NCBI RefSeq assembly: GCF_964204645.1
Contig: NC_134029.1
Location: 10,842,850-10,902,849, forward strand
Direction of reading: 5' to 3'
DNA length: 60,000 nucleotides
From: Tubulanus polymorphus
Lineage: Eukaryota > Nemertea > Palaeonemertea > Tubulaniformes > Tubulanidae
Shown: piece after piece, positions 1 through 11,785 of the stretch
How positions within the stretch are numbered: position 1 is the first letter of the stretch
Layout of the letters: every line of letters begins with the position of its first letter
Made by a program: the position numbers and the translations under genes
The notes under the pieces: model-generated
Told to the model about the DNA's origin: nothing
The model's input: only the letters and a program-made list of their open reading frames with translations
Database searches by the model: none

Positions 1-689
1 AAATGTCATGACGTGAAGGACTCACGTCATCAAGGATAAACCTATTATGTCACCAGATGGCGTGCCAGTCGATCAGAAATATGTTCAGTTGTGCGCAGGC
101 GTCATGACATGGTAACGTAAATAAGTTTCTGCGTATTAAGTTCGAATCCCGAAAATTATGAAGTATCGCTGGTTTACTTTGTTTGCCGCGTAAAAGGTTT
201 CTTATCTCAAGTATGAAATAATAAACTTTGAAGGCTACAGTATCTATTTGTATGTGCTATTAGGTTCGAATCCCGAAATTGTGTAAAAGAAAAATATATC
301 AGGATTTTTTCTTACACCGCTATATATCTCAAATTTTTAGCTTACTGCAAGACATAACCCGTTATCCAAAATACGAAAGATCTTCTTAAGCAATTATTGA
401 CAAAAAACGAAGAATGCCTGATCCTGGTCCGTCCGCAGTTGTGAGCAAAACCGAGTCAAATCGAGACTCACATCTATGAATATTTTTTGGGATTAATAGC
501 ACTGCTAATAGAATAAATCAGCGACATTGTGGTCATCAATTTGAAATAAGGATCAATATTTTGTGGGATTCGAACCTAATAGAAACTACAGTGACGCTCA
601 TGCTGGAGTCATTAAAGTTCAGATGTCATGACGCCTGCGAACAACAAAATTTATTTCGACTGGCACGCCATATGGTGACATGATAGGGG
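1..689. repeat. Inverted-repeat DNA element, left part (split by Polinton A)
   Basis: Bases 1 to about 110 (CATGACGTGAAGG, CGTCATCAAGGATA, GGCGTGCCAGTCGA) recur in inverted orientation at about 620-689, and the match continues after the Polinton at 24423-24470. The locus was therefore one long foldback element before insertion, and its left arm runs off the window edge. There is no coding region. Three tRNA B-box-like stretches (TTCGAATCCC) lie at 139-150 and 263-274 on the plus strand and 565-576 on the minus strand, so the loop may contain SINE-derived sequence. The family is not identified. Confidence 0.6.
684..689. repeat. Target-site duplication of Polinton A, left (TAGGGG)
   Basis: TAGGGG directly precedes the element end AGTAATAGGG and recurs at 24417-24422. 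Six bases is the target duplication length known for Maverick/Polinton integrases. Confidence 0.9.
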
Positions 690-908
690 AGTAATAGGGA
701 ATATGGGGGTTCAGATCAAAGGTCGAGAAGTCGAGTTCATAAAAAATGAAAAATATATTCTCGCACACTCAAATTTATTTTTTATGAACTCGCCCTCTCA
801 ACCTTTAATCTCAACCCCCATATTCCCTATTCCTTTTAAAATATTCATATATATGAATATGATTAACTTCTAAAATCAATTTTAATAGAAAATTGGATAT
901 TAAAATGG
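690..908. repeat. Left terminal inverted repeat of Polinton A
   Basis: It matches 24189-24416 in inverted orientation up to the ATGGA of the first gene at each end, so both outermost genes are read from the same promoter sequence. The outer part, 690-834, is itself a near-palindrome running from AGTAATAGGG to CCCTATTCCT. Inside it lies the dyad ATTCATATATATGAAT (843-858), about 47 bases before the polymerase start. Confidence 0.88.
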
Positions 909-3900
909 AAGCAAATAAGTACTACTGTTCAACATATAAAATTGATATAGATAAATCTCAAAAGCAAGACATAATAAAACTAAAACACACTTAGAAAATT
1001 AATTAAAGTTAGAATATAAAGATGATATATTAGAAACTAAATAAGATGTATTAAAGAATGAAATATATAAATGTGATACATGTCATCAATCATTCAGTGA
1101 TAAAAGATATTATAAAGAACATTTAAAATCTAAAAGTCATATTAGAAATATTAATAATGATATTTTAGGTGAAGAATATTTTGATAAAGATATTGATAAG
1201 AAACAGAATACAATTAAAAGAATTAAAAAATAAATTAAACAACAAAGACCATACATAGAAGATGTTAGAAATTATATTAATTCATTAGATAATAAAAAAG
1301 AAATAGAGATAACTGAAGCATTTAAAAGTGATATTGGTCCAGCTGCTATTGAGTTTAAATTTCATAAAGGTTAAACATTAGAAGAAAATAAAAAACATTT
1401 AGAAAATATGAAAAATATTATAAAAATAATTACTGATGTTGAATACCCTAAAATTAGTATATCTTCTAAAGTTAAATTTATTAAATCTGAAGATAAACCA
1501 ATATATAATATAAATTCTCATTCACAACATATTATTTCAAAACAACATATAATACAAATGTTATAATGAAATAAAAAATAAGATAGAAGAAAAATATTTT
1601 GAAGGGTCAGGTTTAATATTCGATGAAATAATATTTATGACTTTACATGTATATAACACAAAATATAATAAATTAACTAAATCAAAAACAATTGATGAAA
1701 ATAATTTATCATATTTTAAAGATGATAATATTAATGGATCAAGTTATATCAAATTACCATTTAAAACTAATGCTGTTATAAATGTACAAAATTCTGATGA
1801 TAAATGTTTTCTATGGTCAATAATTAGTTGCTTACATCCTGCAACTGATAATATTTGTAGAGTATCAAATTATAAACTATTTGAAAATAATTATAAGATT
1901 TAAGAATATCCCAAAAATAGAAAGAGATAATAATATAAAGATAAATGTGTTTGATTTAATCAAATTACCAAAAACAAAAGGCAATAAAATTGAACATTTT
2001 ATATTAGAGCCTTTATACCTATCAAAAGATTATGATTCAAATGGTGTTATAGATATATCATATTATGAGAAACATTATATGTGGATTAAAGAAATAGATT
2101 TATTTTTTAGAACAGAAAATGATCACCATAAAATATATCTTTGTAGAAAATGTATAACTAAATTCAGTAATGAAAGGGCATTATTCAATCATAAGCAATT
2201 ATGCGATAATCATGATTATTGTAAAATAGTTTTACCAAATGAAAAGGATAAAGTATTAGAATTCAAAAAAATATGATTACAAAAATAAAGTACCATTTGT
2301 AATATATGGAGATTTTGAATCATTAAATAAAGAATCAACTGATAAAGATAGAAAAGATATATATCATAAAAGAAAGAAATTAAATTCTAATTCTGATGTA
2401 ATTGATTATTCAGATCCTTTTATAACAAATACTATTAAAAAGATTCATCAAAGTGCTGCAGCTTTCGGGTTATATATAAAATCAGACTATCCAGAACTAA
2501 TTGAAAGTGAATATTATCATTATAGAAATGAAAATGTTATCAATAATTTTTGTGACTTATTAATTGAGTATGAAATCAAATTTAGTAAACTATTAGATAC
2601 AAATAAAGAAATAATTATGACAGAAGAAGAAAAAGAAGAATTTGAGTTTGCTGATAAATGTTTTTATTGTGAAAAGATATTTAATTTTAGAGATAAAAAA
2701 GTAAGAGACCATGATCATTTGAATGGAAAGTTTAGAGGCGCAGCCCATGAGAATTGTAACTTACAAGCTAAGAAAATTAACTTTGTTCCAGTTATATTTC
2801 ATAATTTATCAGGGTATGATGCACATTTATTTATCAAACAGCTATGTCATAAAATAGAAGAAATCAATAATGAAATAGAAAGAGTAAATTCATATAGATC
2901 AAAAGATAAAATACCAACTTATAAATTTAAAATGTTAGCATCTGAGAATTATATATCTTTCCAATTTGGATGCCTAAGATTTATAGATTCATATAGATTT
3001 TTAGGTAGTTCATTAGATAATTTATCAAAATCATTAGTTGATGATGAATTAAAGATATTAAAACAACACTATCAACATAATGATGATTTTCAAGTAATGA
3101 GATATAAAGGCGCGATTCCAAATTCATTTTATAAATCGCATAATGATTTTAACATAACTGAATTATTAAAAGAACAATTTTATGATGAATCAAAAAAAAT
3201 GTGTATGTTAAAGATGAAGTCTATAATAGAACATTGAATATTTGGAAAATCATGGACAATTAGTAGATTTATATTCAAAATCAGATGTATTATTATTATC
3301 TGATATATTCGAAAGGTTTAGAGATGTAAATCTAAAATATTTCAATATTGATCCTTTCCATTGTTACTCTAGTCCAGGTTTAACTTGGGACTGCGGATTA
3401 AAATTTACAGAAATAAAAATGGATTTATTAACAAATATAGATCAATTATTATTATTTGAAAAATCTATATGAGGAGGAGTTTCGGGTGTATTAGGTGATA
3501 GATATTTCAATGTAAACGATAACCCTGGATATAAATTATTATATATAGATGCAAATAATCTATATGGTTGGGCAATGATGGAACCACAACCTTATGGAGT
3601 ATTTGAAATAACTGAAGTTTTACAACATGAAAATAATGATAAATTCAATTGGAAGAAAAGAATTCTAGATATTGCAGATGATTCAGGTACTGGTTACTTC
3701 TTTGTTGTAGATTTAGAATATCCTGAAGATAGAAAAATTTAAATCTAGAAATCTAGCTTACTGCCCCGAACATAAAACTGTTACGCATGAAGAATTATCA
3801 AATTATCAAAAAAGAATTAAACCCGAAAATCATATTCATACAGAAAAGCTAATGGTAACTCAGGAAGATAAATATAATTATGTCGTACATTATAGAATGT

Positions 3901-4886
3901 TGAAGTTTTATTTGAATCAAGGAATGGTTCTAAAAAAAGTACATAGATATATTTCATTTAGTCAATCTAAATGGTTGGTTGAAAAATATATAGATTTTAA
4001 CACCAAACAGAGAACTAAAGCGAAAACTGATTTTGAGAAAGATTTCTTCAAGTTAATGAATAATGCATTCTATGGTATGACCTGTGAAAATATTAGAAAT
4101 AGAAATGATATTGAGTTAGTTAGTAATGGTAAAAGGATAAGGCATTTACAAACATATCCTAAATTTATTGGTAACAGAATATTTGATAAAAATTTAGCTG
4201 CTGATAAAATGAAAAGAACTTCTATGAAATTTAATCAACCAATTTATGTTGGTGCTTCAGTTTTAGAAATATCAAAATTATTGATGTATGAATTCTATTA
4301 TAACGTATTACAGCCTCATTTTGGAGAAAAGCATATAGAAATCTTATATTTTGATACTGACAGTTACATATTAAAGATTAAAACTAATAACATAACAGAT
4401 GATTTAAAAACATTAAAACATCATTTTGATTTCAGTAACTATCCAAAAGCTCATGAATTGTTTAACAATGATAATAAAAAAGTGCCCGGTAAATTCAAAC
4501 ATGAATTAGGTGGTGAAGAAATGATAGAATTAATAAGTATTAGATCTAAAATGTATTCATATAAAACCAAAACTCATGAAGCTAAAAAGTTAAAAGGAAT
4601 TACCAAAAGCGTAGTAGAAAAGAATATTCATTTCAAAGATTACATCAATTGTATATTTAATGAAGAAGTTAGAAAACATAAGATGAAATGTTTAAGATCA
4701 GAAGATCACGAGATGTTCATTGAAGAGATAGAAAAGGTTAGTTTAAATCCTTTCGATGATAAAAGATATATTTTAGATGATGGAAATCATACAGTAACTT
4801 ATGGCTGTAATTTAGGTGAATATCTAAAATTTAAAAGAGAAGAAGAGAAAGAAAAGGAAATTATTAAAAGGATTATTACATGTTAA
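905..4886 (+). pseudogene. polB: Protein-primed family B DNA polymerase, pseudogene (Polinton A)
   Basis: This is a broken copy of the replicative polymerase. Reading across frames it has the two U1-like C2H2 zinc fingers (the first damaged), the CFLW block, the exonuclease motif YGDFES near 2305-2325, the RDHDH/RGAAH zinc module near 2706-2750, the NLSGYDAH exonuclease motif near 2805-2825, the polymerase motif DANNLYGWA near 3548, NNAFYG near 4057-4075 and FDTDS near 4350. There are several in-frame stops in the first 1.5 kb and frameshifts near 1900, 2270, 3220 and 3740. Upstream is the terminal repeat and downstream a small conserved gene, as in Polinton B. It is a decayed relic, not an active enzyme. 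Confidence 0.9.
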
Positions 4887-4926
4887 TCGGCTTTAATTCA
4901 ATTTCAATAAAACATATCTTATTAAA

Positions 4927-5280
4927 ATGGAGAGTAAAGAAGCACACAGTGAGAACAACAAATCATTTCTAGATAGAATAAAAGATATCACAAATGCTAA
5001 ATCAGTAGATTATAGATTTAAGAAGTTAACAGAATTAACAATTCATAAGTAATATCTAATTACTAATATTGATACAGTTACTAACAAATGTGGAGATAAA
5101 TTAGTTATTCACTTAGAATATGAAGGATTAAAAGGAAATACATATAAAATCAAAACATATTTACCAGATAGATTTCATAGATTATCAAGTGAAGATTTAG
5201 AAGAATTATTTTCAGGTGATTTCTATTTCATATATAGGGGTAAGAATGAAAAAGGGCACCATGAAATAGATTTCGAATAA
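4927..5280 (+). pseudogene. Small conserved Polinton protein (OB-fold-like?), one in-frame stop
   Basis: It is homologous to the 113-residue protein at 39343-39684 in Polinton B. The frame is open over about 117 codons except for a TAA at about 5050. Conserved blocks include the YGDKLVI-like strand and the LPDRFHRLSSEDLEEL stretch. The start is chosen at an ATG in the context TTAAAATGG, 40 bases after the polymerase stop. A single-strand DNA-binding role is only a guess from its size, beta-rich look and position beside the polymerase. Confidence 0.7.
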
Positions 5281-5294
5281 AATATGTAAAATAA

Positions 5295-6045
5295 ATGGTA
5301 GAATTAAAAGAATACAGAATATTTGTTGATTCAAGAAGACTTACAAATTATAAATCACATAATTTACTAGTACAATTAGATAGAGAATTTAAAAATTGTG
5401 TAGATTTAAAATTAGTAAATGTAAGTTTATGTAATTCTTTTTATAATATATCGGATAAAAGTATTGAACATAGAGTCTTTTTAATTCATGACAGAAATAA
5501 GAATAGATGGTTTCATCTTTATCTTAAACCTGGATTATATAATTTAGAAACATTAGCTCAAGAAATAAATAAAAGAGCACGCTCAAAATGGGCGCATCTG
5601 CTGGATTTGGATTATGACTTATTAAAAGTGATAGCTCTGATAAAGTAAGAATAAAATTAGGCAATGATGATCAACATCAATTTCTAGTTAAAAAACCTTT
5701 AGCTAAAATTTTAGGAATTAACCCAGATGTAAGGTAATGCTGATGCTACACCAAACTTAATACCTTTTACACACTTTTATATTTATTGCAATTTAAATGA
5801 TCCTACAAAGACATTTGAAGCAACTAAAGATACAATTTGTAGTTCTGGTTTATTGAATATTTTACCATTGAAGAATGTTAAAGAATTTGGAACGCAAATA
5901 AATTATAATTTAGCCGAGTGCGATTTCAAACCATGCATTCCTCAATTTAATCATTTTAGATTAGAAATTAGAAATCAAAATGGATACTTAATTGATTTGA
6001 ATAACTTTCCTGTGATAACATGAATTAGTTATAAGATGTTAAGAG
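5295..6045 (+). pseudogene. Candidate minor capsid-like protein, frameshifted
   Basis: This is a relic of the 253-residue gene at 39702-40463 in Polinton B. Codons 1-105 (5295 to about 5610) are well conserved, including KPGLYNL and AQEIN. Frame changes near 5600 and 5735 and a TGA at 6021-6023 break the rest, though the NLIPFTHFYIYCN-type and CIPQFNHFRLEI-type segments are still readable. The ATAAATGG start context matches other genes of the element. A virion role is inferred only from conservation among Polintons and position. Confidence 0.7.
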
Positions 6046-6065
6046 TAATTTTTCGCTATATAAAT

Positions 6066-6407
6066 ATGAATATAACTGTTGGACCGAGTATATGTTTTGG
6101 GTTTGATTTTAAACATGGTAAAGAAATGAGATTTAAACTAAATGATGTAATTATTGATATTAAACGCGAATCATTTAATAATGCATCAATGATTAATAAA
6201 AGAAATTATAATGTAGAAAAAGTAATTGATTTAATCAAAACACCTTTAGAATATTATGAATTAAATGAAGATGGAATAATCGATGATATTAAAAACATAT
6301 TAACTGAAATATATGATAATCATAAAAGTAGTAATGAAATAAATGTTGAAATAATTATAACTAAGATAACTAAATATTTTGAAGATAGTAATTTTTTTGA
6401 TAAATAA
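6066..6407 (+). CDS. Conserved Polinton protein of 113 residues, intact copy
   Basis: It is intact and very similar to 40480-40821 in Polinton B. I start at the ATG at 6066 because it aligns with the B start and sits in the same TATAAATATG-like context; a longer in-frame reading from 6036 has no counterpart in B. The protein starts with a glycine- and phenylalanine-rich strand (VGPSICFGFDF) followed by charged, mostly helical sequence ending NFFDK. No known domain is recognised. It is followed directly by the next ATG at 6408. Confidence 0.75.
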   Translation: MNITVGPSICFGFDFKHGKEMRFKLNDVIIDIKRESFNNASMINKRNYNVEKVIDLIKTPLEYYELNEDGIIDDIKNILTEIYDNHKSSNEINVEIIITKITKYFEDSNFFDK

Positions 6408-6629
6408 ATGAGTGATAATAAGTGGATAATAACTGGATTATATAATGGTGCCTTACTATCAGTTGGAACTGTTGGTTAATCAATGGTATTAAAAAAAGTA
6501 TTAAAAATGGGAAGTGTTAATGTTGATAGATTTGATATAAATGATATTTTAAAATTAACATTAGCAGTTACTTTATCTAATTTAACTATTGATTATTTGG
6601 AAAAACAAAAATATATTCCTCCTATATAA
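6408..6629 (+). pseudogene. Small membrane protein, one in-frame stop
   Basis: It is homologous to the 73-residue protein at 40822-41043. A TAA at 6477-6479 interrupts it at codon 24 within the first hydrophobic segment. The ATG follows the previous stop codon with no gap, in the context AAATAAATGAG. The rest of the frame is open to the conserved KQKYIPPI end. Confidence 0.75.
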
Positions 6630-6653
6630 ATGCGTAATTGTTTTGTTAAATAA

Positions 6654-7076
6654 ATGGCATCTACAGTTATAACTATTATAGGATGGGCAATTGTTAACGC
6701 TTTAGCATTTACTGGTGGTGGTTATTTATTTAAACATATTGATAAAAAATGTTCATTATCAGAACAAAAAAGACACAACTTATCGTTAGAAAAGTATAAT
6801 AAAGCAGCCGAAGAATATAGAGAAAAGAGACAAAACTATATGGATTACATCAATAAAGAATTATATAACCAGAAAATTACACATAGAGATTTTCAATCAG
6901 TTGATGATGCAATGAGTTTATACAACGCAGTAACAAATAAAGAAAAATTAAATCTATATAAACCTAAATTATCGGATTATTATACACCAAGTAAAGAACA
7001 ACAGAAATATGAAAAAATTTGGATTTTAGGTGGAACAGTTATTGTTATATTTGTAGCATATAAATTTACTAATTAG
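6654..7076 (+). CDS. Conserved two-membrane-segment Polinton protein (140 residues)
   Basis: Intact and nearly identical to 41068-41490. Residues about 3-26 form an N-terminal hydrophobic segment (NALAFTGGGYLF), residues 30-95 are a charged helical region (RRHN/KRHN, EEYREKRQNYMDYIN), and residues about 121-138 form a C-terminal hydrophobic helix (WILGGTVIVIFVAYKF). This protein type recurs next to capsid genes in invertebrate Polintons, so a virion membrane or assembly role is plausible but unproven. Its survival beside broken genes is notable. Confidence 0.8.
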   Translation: MASTVITIIGWAIVNALAFTGGGYLFKHIDKKCSLSEQKRHNLSLEKYNKAAEEYREKRQNYMDYINKELYNQKITHRDFQSVDDAMSLYNAVTNKEKLNLYKPKLSDYYTPSKEQQKYEKIWILGGTVIVIFVAYKFTN

Positions 7077-7096
7077 TAATTTTTCTTTCTAAATAA

Positions 7097-7388
7097 ATGG
7101 AGGATAAAGTTGATAATATTGATATTATTCCTCACGATATAAATAAAACTAAATTAAAACTATATTTGGAAAAACAAATAATCGAATTTGAAAATGACTT
7201 AAAGATAAAAAAGAAAAAATATTTAAAATCTAAAATTATCTAAATTATTTTATTATCAGTGGTTCAGTTCCAATAAGTTCTGTAATAACATTTCTAGCAT
7301 TAATCTCACCATTAACACCTTTAGCTATCTCAATTGGAGCTTTAGGTTTAAGTTCAAGTGTATTAACCGGAATAAATTCAAAATTAAA
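7097..7388 (+). pseudogene. Small membrane protein, 5' part, cut by insertion 1
   Basis: This is the start of a gene homologous to 41510-41815. It has an in-frame stop (TAA at about 7241) and is then interrupted at about 7388 by a hairpin-ended insertion. The reading resumes at 11606 as a lysine-rich coiled-coil-like stretch (about 60 codons) that is absent from the Polinton B copy, so the ancestral protein was longer than the 101-residue B version. Confidence 0.7.
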
Positions 7389-9009
7389 TTTAGCTGCCAA
7401 GCAGCGATGACGGGTTTTCTGCAAAGATGGGAATTGTAGTAAATTGAAATATCGATACATAGAATAAAATGCATTGACAGATTCGAACCTAATATGCTAC
7501 CACTGTGTAAACGTCAAATATGATTCAGCTTTGAAACCGAACATACGCGGACGTACAATCAACAAATATTAATTCATTTGACCAGGCATTTATTTTGGCA
7601 TTCAAACATCATGATACTGTATTATCACCATGCTTAAAAATGGATCTGTCCTATTAAGAACTCATTTGAAGCACCTGCGGAGTCGATAGATTGAGTGAAT
7701 TTACAGATAAGAACGTATTATGATTTAGAATAGATTTAAGAAGTTAATGTTTTTAATGAAATATTTGAATAAATACATATTTTGTAGTGTAGATTCAATC
7801 AATAAATTATGAATTGATCTGGTCTGGGTTTCCGTTTGATGTTGGTTTTTGGCTTTTATGGATTACAAATTCTTTAGTGATAAACAATTGATACCTGCAA
7901 CATGTGTGTAAATCAAACCTATTCCACTAGTTGCGTGTGTTTCCTAATAAACGGGAGAGTCACTCTTGATCTGAGTTATTAGAAAAATAATGTTCATTTA
8001 GTTATAGAAATTCATTGCCTTTTTGGAAATTCTGTAATAATATTTGTTCCGTCCTGATTTTTATTACTGTATGAACCAATGATATGCTTTGTAAATATGA
8101 TGTAATAAAATAAGTTTGAATTTGAATTAAATTTGAACATGAATATCAAGCATAACTTGTTTTTTCAATTTGTCTTTTGTTAACAGTTCCAGAGTTTCAA
8201 TTACAATCAAATCCAAATTGGCTAAAAAGTACATATGACTAAATGAAATGAACCGTTAGTTACTGCAAACCTAATCCAGTGTTATGTCGATCGTGTTGAA
8301 TCACTTTCCTTGAGTTGAAAGAATCAGATCTTCTATGGTGCAACATCGGTCGAAGAGAGATATGTTAGTGTTGACTGTCCTTGACCATCTAACTGCATGC
8401 GTTTGACATTGGAATCAGCATCATACCCATTTGAACTGCAAAATATTCATACAACATGAAAACGTACAGTACATGTATACAGTTCTCAAACTTTCACCGA
8501 TGTTGGATATTTGAATGAACGTTGGGCTTATTTCAGTATTCTAAAGCAGGAAATAATAAGCCCAATCAATAGGCCCTATTCCCATTGGAAAAGATTGTAT
8601 AATGCGTACGCTATACCGTACACTTATCAGTCAAGAATGGAGAAATCGGTATACCAAACCTACGAACAGCAAAATGTACAGGCCTACAATGATTTCTGGT
8701 ATACAAGCCGTGACCACATGAACGTTTTGGTTTGACTATTAATGTCAGCAGGTCAGAGAAGGCCTGGCCAAATTTAATCACATGGCTCAAATCAATTAGC
8801 CTTTCTGCGTGTGAATACTTCACTATTGCTTTAAAAATAGGCCTATCGAGTGAATTAGTACATAGACTGAATTAGACTTTAGGCTAGTCCTGAGCAAATC
8901 CTATCCATGTTATAATTGCACCAGTTATATTAACATCACTGTAGGGCCGACGAGAGGGAGAAAGTTGTGTTTGTAGCACATAGGCATGGTAGGCTTGTCG
9001 TACTCACTT

Positions 9010-9487
9010 AATACTTAAAACGCTGTTGTTACCTGTACGTGACTGTACGGTAATTTCTACAGGTTAGCCGTATGTGAGTATGTTGACGCTCAGACTTGCA
9101 ATATTGGGATTCGAAACCAAACGAAAAAAAAGTCCAGTTGTAGTCCAGTGATTTACCCACTGTGCCACAGAACGTAAATTAATTAAATTTGATTTACAAA
9201 TAGCCTAGCCTCACCTAACCCAAACTCTATTCTTTCACGCATGCGCGTTTGCAGATTATAGGATTTCACGTATGGCGTTTTTAGGGAACTCACGTACGGT
9301 TAACCTGTGGATATCACCGTACAGTCAAGTACGGGTAACAACTTCGTACTTAAAAAATTGTATTGGCTACTAAGAACTCACGTACGGCGTTAGTAGGGAA
9401 CTCACGTACGGTTTACCTGTGGAGATCACCATACAGTCACGTACGAGTAATAACTACGTACTAAAAATGGTATTGGCTACTATACAA
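9010..9487. repeat. Inverted and tandem ACGTAC-rich repeats inside insertion 1
   Basis: A unit of about 112 bp is repeated twice at 9267-9487 (CACGTACGGCGTT, ATCACCGTACAGTCA, GGTAACAACTTCGTACT). A third, inverted copy lies at about 9020-9085, so the block forms a foldback with the tRNA-like sequence in its loop. Function and family are unknown. Confidence 0.65.
9105..9172 (-). repeat. tRNA-derived SINE head (degenerate)
   Basis: On the minus strand TGGCACAGTGGG (about 9157-9168) matches the RNA polymerase III A box, and GGTTTCGAATCCC (9106-9118) resembles the B box with one extra base. The spacing is tRNA-like, but the arms do not fold into a full cloverleaf, so it is a tRNA-derived repeat rather than a tRNA gene. 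Confidence 0.5.
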
Positions 9488-11575
9488 TAGGCCTATAGAC
9501 AAATAAATACCGGTACTGCGGTAGGCTTTCTTAGCTTCCACACTTCACAACCGAACCAACTGACCAACCAGTATATTTAGTCCCAGTACGCACCAACCGG
9601 CACAGGCCTAACACTGTTTGTCAACTGTGTGTACCGTTGTAGGCTATCGATATCGATAATCACCTGATACTTTTCTGTCGTTTGTTTTCTCTCTGAGACG
9701 AACGTAATTCTAGTAGCAAACGGTAGAAAGTTTCTTTTGTCCAATGTCGTATAGCGCCGCCGCGGTCGAAAATCGAACTAATCTGTCAAGTCGATAATTT
9801 TCTAAGTGAGAAGACGCCGCGTTCAGTTCGCGGTACACTGTACGTACAGTTTTTCGATACACTGCTGTTCAACAAATTTGTTTTGAAGTTGAAGTTCACA
9901 GCGCGCTATTCAGTTTTCAGAAGTAGAGGGCTAAAATAACATCATTCGTAAGATCTCAGATTGAATATTTTCATCAGATTCAGAGCTCAGTTCATTGTAT
10001 AAAATATGTTATTTCATGTATTAGACAGTTACTTCTATTACTCTGACAGGAGTTTTTATGTCATAATTTTTTTTACCTCATGTGTAACTCAATTATAGCA
10101 GAGTTGATAGTTAAATTATCAATTATTAATTTATAAATAAATTAGTATTATTAATCTAATTATTGGATTGATTATTATTAAGAGATATGACATTATAAAC
10201 ATATATATAATGCACAGATATGGATGTTATATATAATGCAAAGATATGGATGTTATAATGATAATGTATTTCTACTCGCATAGAAATGAGAGTAAATTTT
10301 TCCTGTTTGGATATTCTAAAAGCTTATAAGTCCTTTGCCAAGGATATGAATGGTTTGTGATGATATTATGTTAACTAAATTCATTTGTTGGTTGAACGAT
10401 TTCAATTAATATCGCAATATTTAGCATTCGTGATATAATTAATATGATAGAGATATGGCCATTTGTCTATTGTTTATGTTAGCAAAAGATTGCATTTGAT
10501 ATAGAAGGCTTTAAAATGTTTTGATGTATGGTTGAGATTTTCAAAATAAATGTTATGCTTACATGAGATAATTGGAACTAGATGTTTTATTTCATTTTTA
10601 TCAAGTATCGATGGATGAATGTCTTTCGACGATGTGCAGTTAGCCCATTAGAGTTTGCCTTAAAATACTTTACTCTCAGTCTAAGCTGAATTTAATTCAT
10701 ACCACCGTTACAGTACCATAAAATTCACACAAAATCTTTAGCGTCATTGGAATAGGACGTCCCCTGTTTCACATCCGGCAGGTCTGTTGACGGTGGGTAA
10801 GTTTAATAAGGTACACCAAATCTATTAAAACGATCGCTATTTTAAAATCAAATCATCCCGAAGAAAAATGGGGATTCGAACCTATCGGATATATACTGGT
10901 ACTCAGCGTCTTTCCACTTAACAAAACATCGTCAATAACATTAGTTCTTATTATTGCTAAGTAGCGGCGCTACCGGTACTGTCGATCGGACATTAGAAAC
11001 TTTCTACCTTTTGCATTCTGCAGTAGCCTTTCGCGACTCAACGACCTTGATTTAAACTTGATCAATTCAAAATCTGTTTATTGACGCTTTTGGTTACATG
11101 AACTGATCAGCAATATACTTAAATAAAATAACCGGAATAACAAAAAATCAAAAATATTAAAGAGGTAACAAACAAATGCCCGTAAACCTGTCAGACACGA
11201 GAACGCCGGACTCGTAAACTCTTGGACTCGGACCCGCTGAGCAATAAATTCATAAAATTGACTTTGAAATTGATTGTGGAGAAGAGAGGGAATTATTTGA
11301 TAGCTCTTCCTCGAAAAGAAGAGAGAAATATCGGAAAGAAAACACAAGATGGCTACTAATTGAACGGAGCCAAATTTCCGATGTTTACGGCTCGACAGTG
11401 CCTTTATAACGTGGATTTATCAAAATTCCCATGCAGTATCTGGAGATTGAAGTGAGCTGAAGGATATCATACGGATTGTATCGGCGACAGCGGTAAGGTA
11501 AGGAAGCCTTTACACTATTAACAAAAACTATGTGGAAAAGGGAAAAAAAATAATAATAATCACGCGAATTTCAAT

Positions 11576-11605
11576 AGGGTTTTCTGTGAAGAAACAGAAA
11601 ACCCT
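11576..11605. repeat. Terminal hairpin of insertion 1
   Basis: AGGGTTTTCTGT (11576-11587) and ACAGAAAACCCT (11594-11605) form a perfect 12-bp stem with a 6-base loop. The matching hairpin of insertion 2 has the same stem but a different loop, so the stem rather than the loop is conserved. Confidence 0.8.
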
Positions 11606-11785
11606 AAATATAAAAAGTTATAAAGAAAAAATAAAATCTAATATAAAAGAAATTAATAAATTAAAAAATACATTAGATTATATAATAATGATAATATAAC
11701 AGTTGAAGAACAGGATAAATTATTAAAAGAATTAATTAATTATTTATTTTTTTATTATATAAATGGGGTTTCCAAAAAGCTTTCC
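11606..11785 (+). pseudogene. Small membrane protein, 3' part after insertion 1
   Basis: This continues the gene begun at 7097. It encodes a lysine- and asparagine-rich helical stretch (SYKEKIKSNIKEINKLKN) with one frame break near 11685, then EEQDKLLKELINYL and the conserved NGVSKSFPI-like end that overlaps the start of the next gene. The middle part has no counterpart in Polinton B. Confidence 0.6.

Larger units (their letters stand above)
7389..11605 (-). mobile_element. Insertion 1: hairpin-ended, Helentron-like non-autonomous element
   Basis: This 4.2 kb segment splits a Polinton A gene. Its right end is a 12-bp perfect hairpin (11576-11605, arms AGGGTTTTCTGT / ACAGAAAACCCT). Its left end has a small hairpin (GCTGC at 7393-7397, GCAGC at 7401-7405) followed by GACGGGTTTTCTGC. 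The same pair of ends, inverted, bounds insertion 2, with about 250 bp of shared sequence next to the long hairpin. Asymmetric hairpin ends and an AT target with no clear duplication suggest a Helitron2/Helentron-type element. The interior holds no ORF I can support, only a tRNA-like SINE head, inverted repeats (9715-9790 with 10950-11020) and tandem repeats. Confidence 0.65.

Noticed and set aside
905-4886. Alternative genetic code (TAA read as an amino acid) because many Polinton A stops are TAA
   Set aside because: TAA terminates most intact genes in Polinton B, TGA stops and frameshifts also occur in A, and an AT-rich gene mutates to TAA most easily.
8511-8823. Two overlapping opposite ORFs in insertion 1
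   Set aside because: Short, mutually overlapping and without recognisable motifs.
9105-9172. Functional tRNA gene
   Set aside because: A and B boxes are present but the B box has an extra base and the stems do not pair.
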